Assembly: GCF_030143255.1 (NCBI RefSeq)
Contig: NZ_JARJNR010000005.1
Location: 292,599 to 356,598 of the forward strand
Source: Frigidibacter sp. SD6-1
Lineage (GTDB): Bacteria; Pseudomonadota; Alphaproteobacteria; Rhodobacterales; Rhodobacteraceae
Direction of reading: 5' to 3'
Length of the DNA: 64,000 bases
In this document: positions 41,442-49,592 of the stretch, piece by piece
Numbering within the stretch: the first letter of the stretch is position 1
Layout: each line of letters starts with the position of its first letter
Notes under the pieces: model-generated
The model's input: only the letters and a program-made list of their open reading frames with translations
Database searches by the model: none
Told to the model about the DNA's origin: nothing
Position numbers and translations under genes: made by a program

Positions 41442-41466
41442 GGAACATCGGCCGTGATTGCCGGTT
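41442..41466 (+). promoter_or_regulatory. EcfG-type promoter (gene at 41547)
   Basis: GGAAC 41442-41446, 16-nt spacer, GGTT 41463-41466; leader of about 75 nt. Confidence 0.7.
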
Positions 41467-41546
41467 CATTCACCGTCCAGACAAGGGGGCCCGCGCACAC
41501 GGTGCTTGCCCCTGCTTGTCGGCAGCGCCTGCAACTGGAGACGGAA

Positions 41547-42383
41547 ATGAGACACAGATACGAAGACGAAGATGAGAGCATGCGCACCCATCGTGCCGAC
41601 CGTGCCGGCGAGAGAGACTGGCAGGGCGGCCGCGGTTACGGCGCTGGCCGGGGCGACGATCGGTCCTACGGTCGTGATGGTGGCGGCGAAGGCGGGCGCT
41701 ATGATGAAGACCGCCGGTCGTGGTTCTTGGGCGATGAAGACGACGGGCGGTGGTCTGGCCGCCGCGACCACGACCGCGGCGAGAGCTGGTGGTCGGGACG
41801 TTCCGGCGGCGGCGACTACGGTGACCGCCAGGGCCAGTACGGCACGGGCGCCGCGCGCTGGCAGTCGCCGCAGGGCGGTGGCCGACAGGGCTATGAGGGT
41901 CGTGGCGGAGCGGGCCTGTACGAGGGACAGGGCGATTATGGCCAGTCGGAGCGTGGCGGCTATCGGTCACGGGGCGGCTATGAACAGGAAAACCGGCAGG
42001 GCTACGGTCAGCAAGGCTATGGCCACCAGGATCGGCAAGGCATGGGCGGGCAGCAGCCCGGTTACGGCCAGTCCGGCTACGGCCAGTCCGGGCAGGGCGG
42101 TCAAGGGTCCCGGGCGCAGTCTTTCGATCCCGACTATCACGCCTGGCGCGAACATACGATGCGGCAGCACGACGAGGACTATCGCGCCTTCCAGTCCGAC
42201 CGTCAGAAGAAGTTCGCCGACGAGTTCGATCAATGGCGCAAGAACCGGACGGACAATGCCTCGTCCGGCCAGTCGGGCCAAGGGTCGACCGCGGGCGGTT
42301 CGTCGCATGGTCTGGGAACCGGTTCGGGTCCGTCGTCGCTTTCTGGGAAATCGGATGATGGTTCGAGTGGCAAGAAAAGCTGA
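41547..42383 (+). CDS. Gly/Tyr/Gln/Arg-rich low-complexity protein
   Basis: A 278-residue protein. Residues 1-190 are Gly/Arg/Asp/Tyr/Gln-rich with near-repeats (GQQGYGHQ, GYGQSGYGQSGQGGQG), a composition like prion-like or RNA-binding disordered regions. A helical module follows (DPDYHAWREHTMRQHDEDYR, then FADEFDQWRKNR), then a Ser/Gly tail. GGAGACGGAA precedes the ATG. No known family. Related in style to the BON proteins and to its downstream neighbour. Confidence 0.78.
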   Translation: MRHRYEDEDESMRTHRADRAGERDWQGGRGYGAGRGDDRSYGRDGGGEGGRYDEDRRSWFLGDEDDGRWSGRRDHDRGESWWSGRSGGGDYGDRQGQYGTGAARWQSPQGGGRQGYEGRGGAGLYEGQGDYGQSERGGYRSRGGYEQENRQGYGQQGYGHQDRQGMGGQQPGYGQSGYGQSGQGGQGSRAQSFDPDYHAWREHTMRQHDEDYRAFQSDRQKKFADEFDQWRKNRTDNASSGQSGQGSTAGGSSHGLGTGSGPSSLSGKSDDGSSGKKS

Positions 42384-42436
42384 CTGCCGCTGATCCCGCA
42401 GAGGACGTGATCCCCTGCCGGAGTGTGAAACGAGGG

Positions 42437-42469
42437 GCAGGGCAGGGTGGCAACCGCCATCTGCCCTGC
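42437..42469 (+). terminator. Hairpin terminator
   Basis: Stem GCAGGGCAG/CTGCCCTGC (42437-42445, 42461-42469) extended by an inner GTGGC/GCCAT pairing. A second hairpin GGCGGACGG-ATG-CCGTCCGCC follows at 42481-42501 in the leader of the next gene. Confidence 0.6.
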
Positions 42470-42518
42470 ATCTTGCGAAAGGCGGACGGATGCCGTCCGC
42501 CAGAAAATGGAGAAGAAG

Positions 42519-43172
42519 ATGAACAGGAATTCCTCAAACTACCGCGAACGCGACGATCAGGGCCGCTTCATGAGCGACGATGACGGGCGTAGCGACTGGC
42601 GCCATGGCTCGCGGCATGACGACGATCGCCGCAGGGACAGCGAGGGTCGCTTTATGAGCGACGACGAAGACCGTGGCGGCCGGTCTTACGGCGGAGGTTA
42701 CCGGTCCTCGTCGCGTTATGACGACGACGCGCGCCGTTCCTACGGTGGAGGGCGGAGCGAGGACCACGGTCAGCGCGGCTGGTTCGGCGATCGCGAAGGC
42801 CATTCCGAGGCGTCGCGCCGCGGCTGGGCACAGCGCAGCGATGACGATGATCGCAGGCGCTATTCCTCCCGCCATGACGACGATCGCGGCGGCTATCGGT
42901 CTTCGTCGCGCCATGACGATGACGGCCGCTCTTATGGGCAAGGCAGCCGGGACTACGGCCAGGGCGGCTGGTTTGGCGACCGCGAGGGCCATTCCGAAGC
43001 GTCGCGCCGCGGTTGGGACAGCCGCCGCGATGACGATGGCCGCGGGCGCTACTCGTCCCGTTATGACGATGATCGGGAACGGTCCTCCGCCGGCGATTAT
43101 CGTTCCGCCTCGCGCGGCGAACGGGATGCGTATGGCAACGACTACGGCCAGCGCGGCTGGCGCGATCGCTGA
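42519..43172 (+). CDS. Arg/Asp/Ser-rich repeat protein
   Basis: A 217-residue low-complexity protein. The N-terminus has GRFMSDDDGR and GRFMSDDEDR repeats; the centre repeats GWFGDREGHSEASRRGW twice (about residues 87-103 and 150-166) separated by DDDRG/SSRHDDD runs. The WFGD motif also occurs in the disordered part of the BON protein at 31450. Function unknown. GGAG lies 6 nt before the ATG at 42519 (another in-frame ATG is at 42507). A strong terminator follows. Confidence 0.78.
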   Translation: MNRNSSNYRERDDQGRFMSDDDGRSDWRHGSRHDDDRRRDSEGRFMSDDEDRGGRSYGGGYRSSSRYDDDARRSYGGGRSEDHGQRGWFGDREGHSEASRRGWAQRSDDDDRRRYSSRHDDDRGGYRSSSRHDDDGRSYGQGSRDYGQGGWFGDREGHSEASRRGWDSRRDDDGRGRYSSRYDDDRERSSAGDYRSASRGERDAYGNDYGQRGWRDR

Positions 43173-43186
43173 TCACGGCGCCACAA

Positions 43187-43224
43187 GAAGCGAAAGGCCC
43201 GGCTTCGGCCGGGCCTTTCGCTTC
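43187..43224 (+). terminator. Strong hairpin terminator
   Basis: 17-bp stem GAAGCGAAAGGCCCGGC (43187-43203) with its complement (43208-43224) around a TTCG tetraloop. Confidence 0.85.
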
Positions 43225-43299
43225 GTGAACGTGTCGCGTCGGCGCCGCGCGCGGCTGTCCTGCCGGATCCGCGGGCGGGCCAAAAAAGTGTCCGCTCAG

Positions 43300-43324
43300 G
43301 GAACCTTTGCGCCACTCGCGCGTT
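43300..43324 (+). promoter_or_regulatory. EcfG-type promoter, target unknown
   Basis: GGAAC 43300-43304, 16-nt spacer, CGTT 43321-43324, a perfect consensus. The next 350 nt hold no gene I can support; see the entry for 43325-43673. Confidence 0.7.
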
Positions 43325-43673
43325 TCAACTGCAGCGACGGAGCGATTTGATATGTCCCTTCCCGGGTCGCTCAGGACGTCGCGGCCGGGCCGGAGTGGCG
43401 TTCATCTACAGGGTCCGTGGCCGTCAGGATGATCCCCTCTTCCTGGCGGCCAAACCCGGCTGGGGCACAGGGCCAGAGCGCGCATGCCGCCACAGGCTGG
43501 GCTCGTCAGGTAAACAGCTGATGGCCCCGCAGATGGCGGAAAGACGGCAATCCCGATAGAAAGGTTTTGCTTCCCCGCGCCTGATGCCTGACCATGACAG
43601 CAAGCGCGTGTGATTTGCAATTCGTTGCCTTTAGGTTGGATAGTCGCACGGGAAGCTACGGCGGTGCGGAGCG
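43325..43673. other. Stretch downstream of an orphan stress promoter
   Basis: Possible products are a 26-codon frame from the ATG at 43352 or a 70-codon frame from a TTG at 43347, neither family-like. A 6-bp hairpin AGCGAC/GTCGCT (43333-43338, 43366-43371) with GTCCCTTCCC in its loop starts near the expected transcript start. No good terminator is seen before nepR-like gene 43674. Confidence 0.4.
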
Positions 43674-43835
43674 ATGCAGGAACAGGATAGAAAAGAAAAG
43701 AAGCGGTCGCAGGGCGATCTGCGCGCGCAGATCGACGACAATCTGCGTCGTGTCTATCAGGAGGCCCTGCAGGAAGAGCTGCCCGAGCGCCTCACGCAGC
43801 TGCTGGAGGAACTGCGCCGCAAGACCGGGCAGTGA
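43674..43835 (+). CDS. NepR-like anti-sigma factor (second copy)
   Basis: A 53-residue protein with the NepR core AQIDDNLRRVYQEALQEELP followed by ERLTQLLEELRRK, nearly the same as the nepR product at 44802. NepR sequesters EcfG until phosphorylated PhyR takes it away. The ATG has GGAG 3-4 nt upstream. It is convergent with phyR and has no EcfG-type promoter directly upstream, but an orphan one lies 350 nt before it. Confidence 0.85.
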   Translation: MQEQDRKEKKRSQGDLRAQIDDNLRRVYQEALQEELPERLTQLLEELRRKTGQ

Positions 43836-43897
43836 AGAGCCGGAAGAAGATGGCAACCGGCGTCCTCGGCCGACCCATGCAGCGGACAGGCGGCGGG

Positions 43898-44707
43898 TCA
43901 GGCCGCCAGCGTTTCCGTCGAGGCAAAGAACATCGCCTGACTGACCGCTGACCGGACCTGTTCCTCCGAAAAGGGCTTGGTGATCAGGAAAGCGGGTTCC
44001 GGCCGTTCGCCGGTCAGCAGCCGTTCGGGAAAGGCCGTGATGAAGATCACGGGAATGTCGTCGAACTGCGCAAGGATGTCATTGACGGCATCGATGCCCG
44101 ACGATCTGTCGGCAAGCTGGATGTCGGCAAGGATAAGGTCGGGCCTGTCCGAAGCGGCAAGGCGCACTGCCTCGGCGCGTGTACGGGCGATTCCGGTGAC
44201 GAAATGGCCGAGGTCCTGCACGATCGAGGCAATATCCATCGCAATGATCGCCTCGTCCTCGATCACCATGACCTTGCCCGCAATGGCGCTTTCCATCTCG
44301 CGGCGGGCAACCTCGATCAACTGCTCCGCCTCCTGGGCAGAGATATCCATGATCCGGCCGATGTCCAGTTGGGTGAAACCTTCGATCGCATGCAGAAGCA
44401 GCGCCTCGCGCGTGTTCGGGGTCAGGTCCGCCATATGGTCCTGTGCCCGGGCCGAAAGGCGGCTATCGGGTTCGCCGACCGGTGCTCCGGCGCTGGACCA
44501 GACAAGATGAAACGCCCGGAAGAGACTGATCCGCGCGTCATGACCTGCTGTCTCGCCGAAGTTGTCCGCCAGCATCGCCTCGAGCGTGGCGGCGGCATAC
44601 CTGTCCCCGCTGTCCTGGCTTCCCATGAGCGCACGCGCATAGCGTCGCAGGAACGGAACATTCTCTGCAACCGACCCGACAAAGTCGGGTGTCTCGACCG
44701 ACGCCAT
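43898..44707 (-). CDS. phyR: PhyR-type anti-anti-sigma response regulator
   Basis: A 269-residue master regulator of the general stress response. The N-terminal half is a sigma-like (EcfG-mimic) domain (FLRRYARALMGSQDSGDRYA, LTPNTREALLLHAIEGFTQL); the C-terminal receiver has VMVIEDEAIIAMDIA, phospho-acceptor in LILADIQLAD and Lys in FLITKPFSE. Phosphorylated PhyR binds NepR and frees EcfG. The ATG at 44707 has GGGGAG upstream. It is divergent from nepR-ecfG with overlapping EcfG-type promoters. Confidence 0.96.
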   Translation of the reverse strand: MASVETPDFVGSVAENVPFLRRYARALMGSQDSGDRYAAATLEAMLADNFGETAGHDARISLFRAFHLVWSSAGAPVGEPDSRLSARAQDHMADLTPNTREALLLHAIEGFTQLDIGRIMDISAQEAEQLIEVARREMESAIAGKVMVIEDEAIIAMDIASIVQDLGHFVTGIARTRAEAVRLAASDRPDLILADIQLADRSSGIDAVNDILAQFDDIPVIFITAFPERLLTGERPEPAFLITKPFSEEQVRSAVSQAMFFASTETLAA

Positions 44708-44734
44708 TTTTTTCTCCCCATCGCGATTTTGCTG

Positions 44735-44759
44735 GGAACCAACACTGCAACTATGCGTT
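44735..44759 (+). promoter_or_regulatory. EcfG-type promoter (nepR-ecfG operon)
   Basis: GGAAC 44735-44739, 16-nt spacer, CGTT 44756-44759; perfect consensus, implying positive autoregulation of ecfG. Confidence 0.85.
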
Positions 44760-44766
44760 AGGTTCC
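44741..44766 (-). promoter_or_regulatory. EcfG-type promoter (phyR)
   Basis: Minus strand GGAAC (44766-44762), 17-nt spacer, TGTT (44744-44741); it physically overlaps the nepR promoter on the other strand. Confidence 0.7.
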
Positions 44767-44801
44767 CGGTGATCGCAAAAAAAATAACCGAGTGCAGGCA
44801 T

Positions 44802-44951
44802 ATGAAAGAGGGCGACGACGGCAAGTCCAAGCTGCGCGCGCAGATCGATGAGAACCTGAAGCGTGTCTATCAAGAGGCGCTGGAAGAGAGGATTCCGGAT
44901 CATCTGCGCGACCTGCTGGATCGGTTGCGGCAGAAGGAAGCGGGAAAATGA
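44802..44951 (+). CDS. nepR: Anti-sigma factor NepR
   Basis: A 49-residue NepR with core AQIDENLKRVYQEALEERIP then DHLRDLLDRLRQKE. It holds EcfG inactive and is released by PhyR~P. Its stop overlaps the ecfG start (ATGA), the classic nepR-ecfG arrangement. The ATG at 44802 has a weak AGG upstream; a GTG at 44769 lies close to the predicted transcript start and could give a 60-residue form. Confidence 0.93.
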   Translation: MKEGDDGKSKLRAQIDENLKRVYQEALEERIPDHLRDLLDRLRQKEAGK

Positions 44952-45511
44952 CCGGCCAGACAGATCCGCGTGACGACCTGCCCGACCATCTCTCGGCCCT
45001 GCGTGCCTTCGCCATCAGCCTGTGCGGCGACGTATCGATGGCGGACGATCTTGTACAGGATACGATCGTGAAGGCCTGGACGAATATCGAGAAGTTCACG
45101 GTCGGGACGAACATGCGCGCATGGTTGTTCACCATCCTGCGCAACACGTTCTATTCGATGAAGCGCAAGCGCAAACGGGAAGTCCCCGATTCTGATGGCC
45201 TTCTGGCCGGGCGACTGTGCGAGAAGCCGGCCCATGACGGTCGACTTGCGTTCAACGATTTCCGCCGCGCCTTCAGCCAGCTTTCGCCCGAACATCGCGA
45301 AGTGCTGATCCTTGCGGGAGCGTCGGGCTTTTCCTACGAGGACGTCGCCCAGATGACAGGCGTCGCCGTGGGCACGGTAAAGAGCCGCGTGAACCGCGCG
45401 CGGGCGCGGCTGAGCGACATTCTGGGTCTGGCAGAGGGCGAAGACCCCGTCTCAGGCGCCGATGCCGCGACAATCGCCGTGATCGGCGCGGCGGGGGTGC
45501 GGGCCGCATGA
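44948..45511 (+). CDS. ecfG: General stress ECF sigma factor EcfG
   Basis: A 187-residue ECF sigma factor. Region 2: SMADDLVQDTIVKAWTNIEK and FTVGTNMRAWLFTILRNTFY; region 4: LSPEHREVLILAGASGFSYE and AVGTVKSRVNRARARL. It recognises GGAAC-N16/17-cGTT promoters, of which this window has about 36. It overlaps nepR and the kinase gene by ATGA on each side, forming a nepR-ecfG-kinase operon. The C-terminal tail of about 25 residues is Ala/Gly-rich. Confidence 0.95.
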   Translation: MTGQTDPRDDLPDHLSALRAFAISLCGDVSMADDLVQDTIVKAWTNIEKFTVGTNMRAWLFTILRNTFYSMKRKRKREVPDSDGLLAGRLCEKPAHDGRLAFNDFRRAFSQLSPEHREVLILAGASGFSYEDVAQMTGVAVGTVKSRVNRARARLSDILGLAEGEDPVSGADAATIAVIGAAGVRAA

Positions 45512-47298
45512 ACGAGGGTTCGCGCCCGCGCAAGCTCACACAGCATCTGGGATTTCAGATCGCCTTCCTGCTGGCGATCGTCCTGCTTCCGCTGACGGCG
45601 ATCTCTGTGGCCCGCTCCGCAGAGCTTGCCAGCGAGGCGCGCGCCCGGTCCGAAGCCGCGCTGGTCGGCGAGACGATGCACGCAGCCGCACGCGAAATGC
45701 AGTTCATCCAGGAAGCGCGCGGAACCGTGGCGACGCTTGCCGGGGCCATCCCGGCTTTTGTCGATGACATGGCCGCCTGTTCGCGGATCATGCGCGATGT
45801 CGCGGCCGCGACCGATCGCTATTCGCTTGTGGCCTTCATCGACGCCGATGGTCTCATGCAATGCTCTTCAAGCGGCGACCCGCATGATTTCTCCGGCAAC
45901 CCCCTCTGGCAGCATCTCAACGGCGCGCCGGGCCCCTCGATCGTCGTCAACCGCACGCCCCCTGTCTCGGGTACCTCGGTTCTGGGGATCTCTCACCCTG
46001 TCATAGACGCAGACGGCAGGCGGCTTGGCATAGCGAGCGTCTCGCTTCCGCATCTGGCGCTGGCGTCGGATGCACCCGTCGAAGGTCTTTCGCAGTCGCC
46101 GCTGCAGATCGTCACCTTCGATGCCGAGGGCACAGTGCTTACGGCATCGGACTGGACCAGCGGTTACGAAGATGTCCTGCCGGCCAAGCGGACGCTGTTC
46201 AGCCTGGTCGGAAGCAGGCCCCTGTCCTTCACGGCCCGGTCGGCGGGCGGCGCGGTCCGCGTCTTTTCCGTTGTGCCGCTCGTTCCGGACCAGCTTTACG
46301 CCCTGGGAAGCTGGCCCGCCGACCAGACCGAGGCCGACAGCCTGTGGTCGCTGCCTTTCCTGTTTCCGGTCCTGACATGGCTTGCCAGCTTTGTCGTCGC
46401 CTGGCTGGCGGCCCAGCACCTGGTAATCCGGCACATCCGCAAGCTGAGGCATTCGCTGATATCCTTTGCGGGCGGAAACCGGTTCGTCGGCGATATTTCC
46501 GTGCCGGGAGCGGCCATCGAGATACGCGAGATCGCCGATGCCTATGAAAGCATGACCGAGACGGTCCTGCATGACGAAGCCAAGCTGGAAGACATGGTCC
46601 ACCAGATGGAGGTGCTTCTGCGCGAGGTACATCATCGCGTGAAGAACAATCTTCAGCTTATCGCCTCGATCATGAACATGCAGATGCGTCGGACGCGGTC
46701 AGAGGAGGCGAGGCGCACGCTGAAAGGGTTGCAAGACCGTGTCATGAGCCTTGCCTCGATCCACCGCGAACTCTATCAGACCGCCGGTCTGTCCGACGTC
46801 CATTCGGACGAACTTTTGTCGGCCATCGTCCGGCAGATCACCGGCATGACGGCTTATCCCGAACGCGAGCTGGCGGTGCATACGGCGTTTGCTGACATAA
46901 GAATGACGCCGGATCAGGCCGTGCCGCTGGCGCTTCTGGTTGCCGAAGCGGTTACGAATGCGGTCAAGTATGCCTCTGCCCCGGCGGGAGAGCGGGCGCA
47001 GCTTTGGGTCAGTTTTGCCCGTCAGTCCGAAACGCGGGCGATGGTGCAGGTGCGCAACACGATCGGCACCGAGGGCGCCACGGCCGCCGACGACGAATTC
47101 GACACCCGCGAACAAGGCGGCGCGGGACTGGGAACACAGCTCGTCGCGGCCTTTGCGATGCAGCTTGGCGGCACGGCCAACATGACGAAGGGCGGAGGAT
47201 TTCATGAGCTGACGCTCGAGTTCGACGTTCGCCCGCTGTCTGACGCAGAACAGCGTTTCACGCCCCTGAACGCTGCCGCGATGGAACCCGGGCGCTGA
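45508..47298 (+). CDS. HisKA_2/HWE-type sensor histidine kinase of the stress locus
   Basis: A 596-residue membrane kinase: first helix about residues 15-35, a periplasmic Cache-like sensor of about 240 residues, second helix about 288-310, a short HAMP-like linker, then HisKA_2 with the phospho-acceptor in LLREVHHRVKNNLQLIASIM (His about residue 375) and an ATPase domain (VAEAVTNAVKYA, GGAGLGTQLV). Coupled to ecfG by ATGA overlap, it is the prime candidate for phosphorylating PhyR. The ligand is unknown. Confidence 0.93.
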   Translation: MNEGSRPRKLTQHLGFQIAFLLAIVLLPLTAISVARSAELASEARARSEAALVGETMHAAAREMQFIQEARGTVATLAGAIPAFVDDMAACSRIMRDVAAATDRYSLVAFIDADGLMQCSSSGDPHDFSGNPLWQHLNGAPGPSIVVNRTPPVSGTSVLGISHPVIDADGRRLGIASVSLPHLALASDAPVEGLSQSPLQIVTFDAEGTVLTASDWTSGYEDVLPAKRTLFSLVGSRPLSFTARSAGGAVRVFSVVPLVPDQLYALGSWPADQTEADSLWSLPFLFPVLTWLASFVVAWLAAQHLVIRHIRKLRHSLISFAGGNRFVGDISVPGAAIEIREIADAYESMTETVLHDEAKLEDMVHQMEVLLREVHHRVKNNLQLIASIMNMQMRRTRSEEARRTLKGLQDRVMSLASIHRELYQTAGLSDVHSDELLSAIVRQITGMTAYPERELAVHTAFADIRMTPDQAVPLALLVAEAVTNAVKYASAPAGERAQLWVSFARQSETRAMVQVRNTIGTEGATAADDEFDTREQGGAGLGTQLVAAFAMQLGGTANMTKGGGFHELTLEFDVRPLSDAEQRFTPLNAAAMEPGR

Positions 47299-47343
47299 TC
47301 GGTGCGTTTGCATCCGGGGTGAGAAACGACAGGCCGGTCAGGC

Positions 47344-48909
47344 ATGAAGACAGAATCCAGATGCGGTGCGCGGCCCGATTTCGAAGTGTTGCTCACCGCC
47401 GATGAGGCCTACCCCGTGCTGGAGCGAGAGTTCCTGCAGGCGCAATCGGAGATATGGGCCAGCTTCCGGGTGTTCGACCTGACGACGCGCGTCCGTTCGG
47501 TCGAAGCAAGACAGGTGGCCGAAACCTGGTTCGATCTGATCATTCATACCCTGTCGCGTGGTGTCGCCCTGAACATCGTAATCTCCGACTTCGATCCGAT
47601 TGCTCGCCCGGCGCTGCACCGGGGGACCTGGCGGTCGGTCCGGCGGCTGATTGCCGCAGGCGAACTGGCAGGCAAGGGCCACCGCCTGAATGTGGTGGCC
47701 GGAATGCATCCCGCGCGGAGCGGCCTCGTGCCACGTGTGCTTCTATGGCCCATGATCCTTTATCGCCAGTTCAAGGCAGCACGCTGGCTGAACCGGCGGC
47801 CGAAGGCCGAGCGCCGCACTGCCATCGCAGAGATGCCGGGACTTGCCTCTCGCCTGGTGAGGATGGCCGGCGGCCGCTTCCGTCCGAAGTTCTGGCCGTT
47901 GCCCTGCCTCTATCCCGCGACTCATCATCAGAAAATCGCAGTATTCGACCGCAAGCAGCTGTATCTTGGCGGGCTGGACCTGGACGAGCGGCGGTTCGAC
48001 ACGGCGCGCCACGACCGCAGTGCCGACGAGACCTGGCACGACGTTCAGTTGAACCTGACCGGCCACGCCGCGACCGAGGCCCAGTCGCATCTGGAATCCT
48101 TTTTGGATGTGACAGCCGGGCGAAAGGAACCGGTGCGGCAAAGGCGGTTGCTCAGAACCCTGTCGCGGCCGCGCGGGAACAACTTCCTGCATCTTGGCCC
48201 CGAGCCGTTGCTTCAGGAAATCGCCATGGCTCATGAGCATCTCGCAAAGCGTGCGCAAAAGTTCATCTATCTCGAAAGCCAGTATCTGCGCGACCTGCAC
48301 TTTGCCCGCCATCTTGCCCGGCAGGCCGAGGCGAGTCCCGGGCTCACGCTGCTGGTCGTCCTTCCCGCCGCGCCCGATGACATCGCGTTCGAGCGACAGG
48401 TGGGTCTGGATGCCCGGTTTGGCGAGTATCTGCAGGCGCGGGCCCTGCGCATTCTGGTGAAGTCATACGGGTCACGCCTGTTCGTTGCAGGCATGGCGCA
48501 GCGCCGACGTGCGAACGGCGGCAACGAGAAGGGACGCGCCAGCCCAGAGGGCGCACCCCTCATCTACATCCATTCCAAGGTGTCGCTCTTCGATGAAACG
48601 GCGGCCATCGTCTCGTCGGCCAACCTGAACGGCCGCAGCCTGCGTTGGGACACCGAGGCGGGCCTCTTGGTGACCGACCGGTCCCGGGTGCTGATGCTGC
48701 GCCGCCGTGTCATGGGGCATTGGCTGCCCGAAAAGGCCCATGACCGTTATTTCGATCCCGATACTGCCTTATCGGCCTGGCGGACCCTGGCGCTGGACAA
48801 TCTGCGCAAGGATCCCGCGCATAGGAGAGGGTTCGTCCTTCCCTACGACATCAACGCGGCAGAAAGGGACGCCAGGAACCTGCCGGTTCTTCCCGAAGAG
48901 ACGGTCTGA
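47344..48909 (+). CDS. Phospholipase D family protein
   Basis: A 521-residue cytosolic or peripheral protein with two HKD motifs: [20 protein letters not shown] (about residue 198) and [20 protein letters not shown] (about residue 409). It could be a phospholipase D, a cardiolipin synthase-type transphosphatidylase or a nuclease. There is no N-terminal membrane region. It follows the kinase by 45 nt and may be read through from the ecfG operon. Confidence 0.9.
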   Translation: MKTESRCGARPDFEVLLTADEAYPVLEREFLQAQSEIWASFRVFDLTTRVRSVEARQVAETWFDLIIHTLSRGVALNIVISDFDPIARPALHRGTWRSVRRLIAAGELAGKGHRLNVVAGMHPARSGLVPRVLLWPMILYRQFKAARWLNRRPKAERRTAIAEMPGLASRLVRMAGGRFRPKFWPLPCLYPATHHQKIAVFDRKQLYLGGLDLDERRFDTARHDRSADETWHDVQLNLTGHAATEAQSHLESFLDVTAGRKEPVRQRRLLRTLSRPRGNNFLHLGPEPLLQEIAMAHEHLAKRAQKFIYLESQYLRDLHFARHLARQAEASPGLTLLVVLPAAPDDIAFERQVGLDARFGEYLQARALRILVKSYGSRLFVAGMAQRRRANGGNEKGRASPEGAPLIYIHSKVSLFDETAAIVSSANLNGRSLRWDTEAGLLVTDRSRVLMLRRRVMGHWLPEKAHDRYFDPDTALSAWRTLALDNLRKDPAHRRGFVLPYDINAAERDARNLPVLPEETV

Positions 48910-48927
48910 TCCGTGCAGTCGCGCCTT

Positions 48928-49131
48928 TCAGGCGCGGCGCGGCACCGGGCGAGGTCCGGCGACGAACCAGATCAGGAAACCGATCAGCGGCAGGAAGAAC
49001 ACAAGCAAGATCCACAGAACCTTGCGTCCGGTCGATGTGTTCGAACCGGCAATCGACACCAGCGCCCAGATGTCGAGCGCCAGAAGCATCAGGCCCCCGA
49101 AACCGGAAAGGGAAAGCATATTGAACTCCAT
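48928..49131 (-). CDS. PLDc_N domain small membrane protein
   Basis: A 67-residue protein with two helices and the cardiolipin-synthase N-terminal motif [20 protein letters not shown] with [11 protein letters not shown]. Such stand-alone PLDc_N proteins are of unknown function; the PLD gene next door lacks this domain, so the two may act together. AAAGGA lies upstream of the ATG at 49131. EcfG-type promoter at 49162-49186. Convergent with the PLD gene. Confidence 0.85.
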   Translation of the reverse strand: MEFNMLSLSGFGGLMLLALDIWALVSIAGSNTSTGRKVLWILLVFFLPLIGFLIWFVAGPRPVPRRA

Positions 49132-49161
49132 CGGTTGTTCCTTTCGCCCTTGTGATGGAAC

Positions 49162-49186
49162 AACCTGCAGGCGCGCCGACGGTTCC
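49162..49186 (-). promoter_or_regulatory. EcfG-type promoter (PLDc_N gene)
   Basis: Minus strand GGAAC (49186-49182), 16-nt spacer, GGTT (49165-49162). Confidence 0.75.
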
Positions 49187-49201
49187 GCCGCGATCGTTGA
49201 C

Positions 49202-49227
49202 GGAACCGTTTCACGAGCATGCGCGTT
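49202..49227 (+). promoter_or_regulatory. EcfG-type promoter (DUF1328 gene)
   Basis: GGAAC 49202-49206, 17-nt spacer, CGTT 49224-49227; divergent from the PLDc_N promoter. Confidence 0.75.
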
Positions 49228-49261
49228 CTCAGTCCACGAACGCAGCAAAGGAGTTAAAGAC

Positions 49262-49435
49262 ATGCTTGGTTGGGCTATCACCTTCCTTGTCATCGCCCTG
49301 ATCGCGGCAGCGCTTGGTTTCGGCGGCATAGCTGGCGCCTCGGCGGGCATTGCGCAGATTCTCTTCGTGATCTTCCTCATCCTCTTCGTGGTGGCGCTTG
49401 TCATGCGCGCGGCGCGGGGCCGTCCGCCGCTGTAA
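49262..49435 (+). CDS. DUF1328 (YtjA-like) small membrane protein
   Basis: A 57-residue two-helix membrane protein: [20 protein letters not shown], then [17 protein letters not shown]. Function unknown; DUF1328 genes are frequent in alphaproteobacterial stress regulons. AAAGGAG lies 8 nt upstream. A terminator follows at 49487. Confidence 0.93.
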   Translation: MLGWAITFLVIALIAAALGFGGIAGASAGIAQILFVIFLILFVVALVMRAARGRPPL

Positions 49436-49486
49436 GTGTGGGGGCCGGTCTGAACCAACTTCGTAGCAGTGCAACACAGGAACGCA

Positions 49487-49516
49487 GGGGCAGCCGACGC
49501 TGCCCCTTTCTTGTTG
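49487..49516 (+). terminator. Intrinsic terminator of the DUF1328 gene
   Basis: Stem GGGGCAGC/GCTGCCCC (49487-49494, 49499-49506) followed by TTTCTTGTTG. Confidence 0.85.
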
Positions 49517-49530
49517 AAGGTGCGGCTTTT

Positions 49531-49560
49531 TCAGGGGCGGGCTCAGGGGCGGGCTCAGGG
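49531..49560. repeat. 12-bp tandem repeat, 2.5 copies
   Basis: Unit TCAGGGGCGGGC at 49531-49542 and 49543-49554 with a partial third copy. Confidence 0.8.
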
Positions 49561-49592
49561 TCGGTCGGCGTGTCCGCGACCTTCCGCAAGGA

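Noticed and set aside
49157..49184. Plus-strand GGAAC at 49157 paired with GGTT at 49181
   Set aside because: The spacer is 19 nt; the DUF1328 gene has a better promoter at 49202-49227.
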